Shown piece by piece: positions 5,563 to 10,082 of a DNA stretch of 10,082 nt. Positions within the stretch are counted from its first letter, which is position 1, and the number at the start of each line of letters is the position of its first letter. The notes under the pieces were generated by a model. The model was not told where the DNA came from and made no database searches. It saw only the letters and a list, made by a program, of their open reading frames with translations. The translations under genes were made by a program, and so were the position numbers. Origin of the DNA: Dehalococcoidia bacterium (lineage in GTDB: Bacteria > Chloroflexota > Dehalococcoidia > Lucifugimonadales > Lucifugimonadaceae); the NCBI GenBank assembly GCA_012270805.1, contig JAAXHR010000008.1:3033-13114 (forward strand). The letters are read 5' to 3'.

Positions 5563-6839
5563 AGATCACCGACATCCGAACCCGAAACATCTGCATCCCC
5601 CTCTCCACGCTTGGCAAGCACGAACCGGTCACGATGTGGTATGGCTCGCGTTTCGCCGCCATCAAGACGATCATCTTCATTGACACCGATGAGGGCATCA
5701 CCGGTCTCGGTGAGACCAGCATCGGCGCGGGAGGAGATCAGCACCTTTTCGAGCAGATCAAGTCGCGACTAATCGGCCGCGACCCGCACGACATAAACTC
5801 CATCGAGCGCGGGATGAACCTGACAGGCCAAGTCACTACAAAGATCGGCCACCTCTTAGACACCAGCGCATCATCAGCCCTTAACATCACCGGATCCATT
5901 GACCAGGCCCTTTGGGACATCGTCGGAAAGGCCGCCAACCAACCCATCTACAATCTCATCGGCGGTAAATACCGTGAGCGCGTAGAAGCACGCTACTGGA
6001 TGGGCGCAAAACCGCCTGACAAGGTAGCCGATGAGGTGAAACGCGCCGTTGCTCTTGGCTTCAAATCCTTCAAAATCAAGATCGGATTGAATCCCGAATT
6101 CGACATCGAATGTGTTGCCGGTGCCCGTGAAGCCGCAGGCCCTCGTATCGAACTCGGATACGACTGTAACGGCTCCTACTCCCAACTCGAAGCTATCCGA
6201 ATGCTCCGCAAAATGGAGCCGTACGATCCGTCGCACGTCGAGGAGCCAGTTGATTCGACCAGCGTACGAGCTTTGGCGGAGGTTAGTCGGCATACTGATA
6301 TACCGATTCTTTGCGATGGTCCGGCTCGTACTACTAAAGAACAAATCCTCGAACTCATCATGCATCGCGCCTGCGACGCCATCCACCTTGATGTCGTCAT
6401 CAATGGCGGATTCCTCGAAACTCAACGTTGCGCCGCCATCGCCGAAGCTGGCGGCCTAAAAGTTTCGTGTCACTCATCGCCCGGCGAGACCGGCATCGCC
6501 ACCGCCGCGCAACTCCACCTAGTAACCGCAACGCCCAACTTCATCTGGCCTGTCGATTCCGCCTACACTAAACTCCTTCCACCATCCGAAGACATCATCA
6601 CCGAACCTTTCACTTACGAAGACGGCGCGTTAACGCCACCGTCAGGCCCCGGTTTGGGTGTCGAAATCGACGAAGACGCCATCTCCCGCGCCGAAGAACG
6701 CTACGCCAACGAACTACCCAAGTGGTGCCACCGCTTCGCCCCCGATCCGACTGTTCCATCCCGCCAGCAATACTACTTCTTCAACTACCCCAACAAGCAT
6801 CAACACGACGACGCAGAGTGGCGGGCGATGTTCGATTAA
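5559..6839 (+). CDS. Enolase-superfamily enzyme, mandelate racemase-like dehydratase or racemase
   Basis: A 426-residue protein of the mandelate racemase/muconate lactonizing enzyme family. The N-terminal capping domain covers about 1-125, the barrel about 140-345. The K-x-K base motif is Lys172/Lys174 (FKIKIG); metal ligands are Asp202 (GYDCNG), Glu228 (VEEPV) and probably Asp253 (LCDGPA). Asp278 and His305 lie 27 residues apart, as in the Asp-His dyad of mandelate racemase, so it belongs to that subgroup rather than to muconate lactonizing enzymes. The mandelate racemase Glu317 position reads V or D (WPVDS). Likely substrates are sugar acids or other hydroxy-acids; none can be named. Residues 385-426 extend past the usual end and are rich in aromatic residues and His. 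I chose ATG 5559 over 5520 because the family N-terminus M-K-I-T-D-I-R starts there and GGGAG is eight bases before it. It overlaps the toxin stop, which implies coupled translation. Confidence 0.86.
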   Translation: MKITDIRTRNICIPLSTLGKHEPVTMWYGSRFAAIKTIIFIDTDEGITGLGETSIGAGGDQHLFEQIKSRLIGRDPHDINSIERGMNLTGQVTTKIGHLLDTSASSALNITGSIDQALWDIVGKAANQPIYNLIGGKYRERVEARYWMGAKPPDKVADEVKRAVALGFKSFKIKIGLNPEFDIECVAGAREAAGPRIELGYDCNGSYSQLEAIRMLRKMEPYDPSHVEEPVDSTSVRALAEVSRHTDIPILCDGPARTTKEQILELIMHRACDAIHLDVVINGGFLETQRCAAIAEAGGLKVSCHSSPGETGIATAAQLHLVTATPNFIWPVDSAYTKLLPPSEDIITEPFTYEDGALTPPSGPGLGVEIDEDAISRAEERYANELPKWCHRFAPDPTVPSRQQYYFFNYPNKHQHDDAEWRAMFD

Positions 6840-6859
6840 CCGCGTTAGACACGAGTTTA

Positions 6860-7456
6860 TCAATCGTCTTCGATCGAGTAACTCCGAAACGCCACGGCCT
6901 CGTCTGACTCCGCACTTTGCTCCTTTTGGATTTCAGTACGAGCGACCTTCTGCAAGTCCACCAATTGATTGAGCTGATGCTTCACGATTTCAGCGGCAAC
7001 CCAAGCGATACAGCACGCTCCAATCATCACAACCGAAGGAACCAACGAACTGACCAACCAAAAAATCCAAATCACACCCATCAATCCTTGGGCAACATAT
7101 AACCTCTTCGCATGGGACTGATACCGTTGACCGGCGGCGGTGTATCCGTTGGTTTCTAAATACCGCACTCTGTTCCCAGTTTGTCTTGTACTAAGCAACA
7201 AGGTCACAATTGGCACCAACACTAACCCTAACAACCACGGCAAAGCTACTCCCGCCAACAACCGGATCGCCGATGGTATCCCCACAACTGATCCAGCAAC
7301 CACTAGCCGAATCCCAGGTTTCTGTAGCCTCGGATCGTGCCCGAGGTAATAGACCGGCCTCTTCGTACCAAGATACTCGTATTCATCTATTCGACCGGTA
7401 TCAAGACGCCGCTCGGTGTCAGTAGGGTTGTATTCTTCGCGACGTTCTCTTCGCAT
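6860..7456 (-). CDS. Unrecognised four-helix membrane protein A
   Basis: A protein of about 198 residues that I do not recognise. It has a charged, soluble N-terminus (1-48, with RRERREE and D/E/Y-rich stretch), two closely paired hydrophobic segments (about 50-68 and 70-89), a basic loop (90-118), two more membrane segments (about 120-140 and 141-157), and an acidic C-terminal tail. The start is probably the ATG at 7456, since GAGG lies nine bases before it; an in-frame ATG at 7471 has no ribosome site. The gene ends 20 bases from the convergent enolase-family stop, leaving no room for a conventional terminator. It is the last gene of a minus-strand series after membrane protein B, separated from it by about 130 bases. 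Confidence 0.7.
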   Translation of the reverse strand: MRRERREEYNPTDTERRLDTGRIDEYEYLGTKRPVYYLGHDPRLQKPGIRLVVAGSVVGIPSAIRLLAGVALPWLLGLVLVPIVTLLLSTRQTGNRVRYLETNGYTAAGQRYQSHAKRLYVAQGLMGVIWIFWLVSSLVPSVVMIGACCIAWVAAEIVKHQLNQLVDLQKVARTEIQKEQSAESDEAVAFRSYSIEDD

Positions 7457-7555
7457 AATCTCAATCCTCATTTAACCCGGGCGCTTCGAGTCGGGGTGTG
7501 TATTCTGGAACAGTCTGCAACTACCTACTACAGTTAATTGACCGACACGATTCAC

Positions 7556-7579
7556 GTTGGCACCAATTTGTCTGCCAAC
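7556..7579. other. Stem-loop in the gap between membrane proteins A and B
   Basis: GTTGGCA and TGCCAAC form a perfect 7-bp stem with a 10-base loop, starting six bases past the stop of membrane protein B. There is no T-run on either side, so it is not a standard terminator; it could stabilise the upstream mRNA or act in partial attenuation. Confidence 0.4.
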
Positions 7580-7584
7580 ACTAT

Positions 7585-8127
7585 TTACCGTTCCCACAGC
7601 TGCCGACGACGTGTCAATCGACCTCGCCGTATCCGTAATGCGATGATCACGATCAACGTAACCAAAAATACTGGTCCAGAAATCGACCCACCAACCGCGA
7701 CGATTTTAATCAGCCAATTTAACCAAGCAACGATCAATACCACTTCAAAGATGTGAATCAACATCGAAGTCCGTTTCAGTCTCGGCACATCGACGTAGTC
7801 AACTGTTTGGGCTGTGCGCAGTCCGAGGTAAGACAGAAACACTCCGCTACCAAGAGCACCGATTGCCGCTAACAGGCCGATCACCGCCAATGGAGAGGGG
7901 AAGGGATCAGGTAAGAAGATTCTAAACGCTGTCACCATCAACACGATCATAAAGAACACCAATGGTAACGCGAAGCCTTGCATATCGGTTAGGTAACCAC
8001 CGCCCCGTGCCTGACCGATGATTACTGCGTGGTGACCGGATTTGCTTTCGATATCGGTCAGTCGCTTCGATTCACCGGGACTCGAAGAAGGAACATATGA
8101 TCTTCGGTTTTGTTGGCCGCTATTCAT
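7585..8127 (-). CDS. Unrecognised four-helix membrane protein B
   Basis: A 180-residue protein I do not recognise. The first 48 residues are polar and rich in Ser, Arg and Gly; four hydrophobic segments follow at about 52-72, 80-103, 121-145 and 151-166, and the protein ends in a very basic tail (RIRRGRLTRRRQ). By the positive-inside rule the C-terminus faces the cytoplasm. The layout (soluble head, two helix pairs, short connecting loop) resembles that of membrane protein A, but no clear residue identity between them is visible. No Shine-Dalgarno precedes ATG 8127; ATG codon 49 would remove the polar head and is possible. The start lies 30 bases after the cytochrome stop, consistent with an operon. 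Confidence 0.68.
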   Translation of the reverse strand: MNSGQQNRRSYVPSSSPGESKRLTDIESKSGHHAVIIGQARGGGYLTDMQGFALPLVFFMIVLMVTAFRIFLPDPFPSPLAVIGLLAAIGALGSGVFLSYLGLRTAQTVDYVDVPRLKRTSMLIHIFEVVLIVAWLNWLIKIVAVGGSISGPVFLVTLIVIIALRIRRGRLTRRRQLWER

Positions 8128-8157
8128 CGCGTTTCGGGGACAGCTGATTCTTTGGGG

Positions 8158-8604
8158 TTATCCACACGGTTCGCCGGCGGCAATACCTTCGGCGCGTTGG
8201 AGGTCTCGGACATGGCAGATTATGGCATCTATCTCTTCGGGCTGAACGTTTGGGATCGCGGGCATGTCGCCGAAGTTCCAGTGGTGAGCCGTTACGCCGT
8301 TGTTGACGGCATTGTGGAACGAGAAGTTGGGATGATGGCCGATCTCGTAGAGTCGATTGACCAGAGGCGGGCCGGTCGAAGTTCCTTCGGCTGTTTCCCC
8401 GTGGCAGATGGCACAACGGTTCTGGAACGATTCTTCGCCATCGTATACAGTCAGAGCTTTAGTGGATTTTAGGACTTCGCTTTCTCCTGTAGCGGCGGTT
8501 TCGGGGTCAGAAATACATCCGATCAACCCGATATTACTCGCCGCTACGCACATGATCAAGAAAACTAAGATCGGCGTGGCAGTAATGCGATACCAAGTGC
8601 TCAA
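8158..8604 (-). CDS. Lipoprotein c-type cytochrome (class I, single haem)
   Basis: A 148-residue protein if translation starts at TTG 8604. The N-terminus has an Arg, a hydrophobic core (about 8-22) and the lipobox L-I-G-C with Cys30, so it is likely exported and lipid-anchored on the outside of the cytoplasmic membrane. The haem motif is C-A-I-C-H (64-68), and Met114 in GDMPAIP is the expected sixth ligand, followed by the C-terminal helix V-Q-P-E-E-I-D-A-I. It should carry electrons to or from a respiratory partner not in the window. The frame is open upstream to 8763, but those residues overlap the toxin gene and do not look like a signal peptide. The TTG overlaps the toxin stop as TTGA. 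Its codons end in C, unlike other minus-strand genes here, which hints at recent inversion or transfer. Confidence 0.8.
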   Translation of the reverse strand: MSTWYRITATPILVFLIMCVAASNIGLIGCISDPETAATGESEVLKSTKALTVYDGEESFQNRCAICHGETAEGTSTGPPLVNRLYEIGHHPNFSFHNAVNNGVTAHHWNFGDMPAIPNVQPEEIDAIICHVRDLQRAEGIAAGEPCG

Positions 8605-8963
8605 GTTGCTAAAGGCACCAGCTTTGATTGCCGGATCACTCGGTCGCGAGTGACAAGCGGCACTCCGTAAACGATGCTTGTGGCGGCAATCAATTCGTCG
8701 GCCGGGTCGCTGTGGAAATCCAGTTGGGTGGAAATTGTGGCGACAGCGGGATCGATTGGCCAAATATGTAACTGTTCAACGATCCTAGCGACATCGCGAT
8801 CATCGAAATCGAAATCGATTCTTTCAAATTGCACAAGTTTCGCGATCTCCCAGAAAACTATCGAAGAGATCGACCATTCGTCGTTCTGCAACAGTGCGCT
8901 TTCGGACGACGGCAACGTATCCCTCACTGCGTCGATCAACACGTGAGTATCAAGATTCAACAT
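8601..8963 (-). CDS. vapC: PIN-domain toxin (VapC type), partner of Phd-like antitoxin
   Basis: A 120-residue PIN-domain ribonuclease. Acidic metal-site residues are Asp5 (NLDTHVLI), Glu39 (FWEIAKL), Asp86/Asp89 (HSDPADELIAATS) and Asp107 (TRDRVI), the standard pattern of the VapC group that pairs with Phd/YefM antitoxins. The start overlaps the antitoxin gene by 14 bases and AAGG lies three to four bases before the ATG, so translation is coupled. The stop codon TGA (8601-8603) overlaps the probable TTG start of the cytochrome gene. Target RNA unknown. Confidence 0.86.
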   Translation of the reverse strand: MLNLDTHVLIDAVRDTLPSSESALLQNDEWSISSIVFWEIAKLVQFERIDFDFDDRDVARIVEQLHIWPIDPAVATISTQLDFHSDPADELIAATSIVYGVPLVTRDRVIRQSKLVPLAT

Positions 8964-9180
8964 CGCCTTCTGCTTCCCACCGGATTCCAGTGCTGAACGT
9001 GTCCCCGTACACCTTAATCTTATGCTTCAAACTGCCGATCAGATGGCCATGGTTTTTTTCGTAACGGATTAATCGTGCGACAGGTTTGCCCCGTTTAGTG
9101 ATGACGAGGCCTTCGTGGTCGAGTTGATCCATCAGGGCTAAGCATTGTTCTTTGAACTTGGCGGCTCCAATTGTCTTCAT
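8950..9180 (-). CDS. Phd/YefM-type antitoxin
   Basis: A 76-residue antitoxin. The N-terminal part M-K-T-I-G-A-A-K-F-K-E-Q (1-12), the V-I-T-K-R-G-K-P-V-A-R-L motif (26-37) and the C-terminal toxin-binding segment containing the W-E-A motif are typical of Phd/YefM. The in-frame ATG at 9210 would add ten residues that lack family similarity; GGAGG lies seven bases before ATG 9180 and settles the start. It should bind the following PIN toxin and repress its own promoter at 9202-9232. It is the first gene of the minus-strand series that continues with toxin, cytochrome and two membrane proteins. Confidence 0.86.
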   Translation of the reverse strand: MKTIGAAKFKEQCLALMDQLDHEGLVITKRGKPVARLIRYEKNHGHLIGSLKHKIKVYGDTFSTGIRWEAEGDVES

Positions 9181-9201
9181 GCTTGAACCTCCATTGTGGT
9201 C

Positions 9202-9232
9202 ATTATACATGTCTAGTCGTAACAGTTGTCCA
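9202..9232 (-). promoter_or_regulatory. Promoter of the antitoxin-toxin-cytochrome operon
   Basis: On the minus strand TGGACA (9227-9232) and a perfect TATAAT (9202-9207) are separated by 19 bases. The expected transcript start near 9195 leaves about 15 bases before the antitoxin ATG, containing the GGAGG site. Confidence 0.55.
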
Positions 9233-9265
9233 TCAGTGTCGGTCGTGTGAAGATCGCTCGGACTG

Positions 9266-9296
9266 AAAACGAAAAACGTGAGCCGATTGGCTCACG
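9266..9296 (-). terminator. Rho-independent terminator downstream of the 16S gene
   Basis: On the minus strand the stem CGTGAGCC/GGCTCACG (8 bp, loop AATC) is followed by TTTTTCGTTTT. A second hairpin (GCTGTC/GACAGC, 9296-9315) lies directly before it. It would end a transcript coming from the 16S gene about 320 bases past its 3' end. Confidence 0.8.

Positions 9297-10082
<786 letters not shown>

Noticed and set aside
8605..8763. N-terminal extension of the cytochrome frame to 8763
   Set aside because: It overlaps the toxin gene in another frame, is rich in Arg, His and Cys without a signal peptide, and the lipoprotein signal begins after it.

Overview
The window reads like a bacterial chromosome segment from the Chloroflexota, with the SAR202/Dehalococcoidia side the best guess. 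Three things suggest this. The 3' third of a 16S rRNA gene (minus strand, right edge) resembles Chloroflexota sequences from memory in the part just before the anti-Shine-Dalgarno end. That 16S gene is not followed by a tRNA or 23S gene, a separated arrangement known in Chloroflexota and some other phyla. The cargo combines a luciferase-like flavin monooxygenase, an enolase-superfamily enzyme and a mycothiol-type formaldehyde dehydrogenase, a mix typical of SAR202-like oxidative catabolism. This placement is inference; no search was run.

Layout. Positions 1-713 (minus) hold a sterol C-14/C-7 reductase (ERG4/ERG24) family membrane protein that runs off the left edge. Then come an RDD-family membrane protein (920-1684, minus), a small cupin (1755-2198, minus) and an S-(hydroxymethyl)mycothiol dehydrogenase (2200-3285, minus). 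The cupin and the dehydrogenase are separated by one base and look like one operon, with a clear TATAAT box at 3336-3341. A 300-base divergent region containing a REP-like repeat separates these from a plus-strand block: an LLM-class flavin oxidoreductase (3586-4755), a FitA/VapB-type antitoxin (4883-5092), a PIN-domain toxin (5134-5562) and a mandelate racemase-like enolase-superfamily enzyme (5559-6839). The enolase gene starts inside the toxin stop codon.

Converging on that block from the right is a minus-strand operon that begins with a second toxin-antitoxin pair: Phd/YefM antitoxin (8950-9180), PIN toxin (8601-8963), a lipoprotein cytochrome c (8158-8604), and two unrecognised four-helix membrane proteins (7585-8127 and 6860-7456). 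The cytochrome start again overlaps the toxin stop. Between this operon and the 16S gene lie about 400 non-coding bases with a strong rho-independent terminator for the rRNA transcript.

How the parts fit. The dehydrogenase would oxidise the mycothiol-formaldehyde adduct; the cupin, flavin oxidoreductase and enolase-family enzyme suggest catabolism of organic acids or sugar acids, but substrates cannot be read from sequence. Most wobble positions follow the DNA strand: the plus strand is C-rich, so plus genes end codons in C and minus genes in G/T. The cytochrome gene and a short patch in the enolase gene break this rule and may be recently inverted or recombined. The most unusual points are two toxin genes whose stop codons overlap the start of an unrelated downstream gene, and a U in the 16S rRNA where the decoding-site C1400 is expected.
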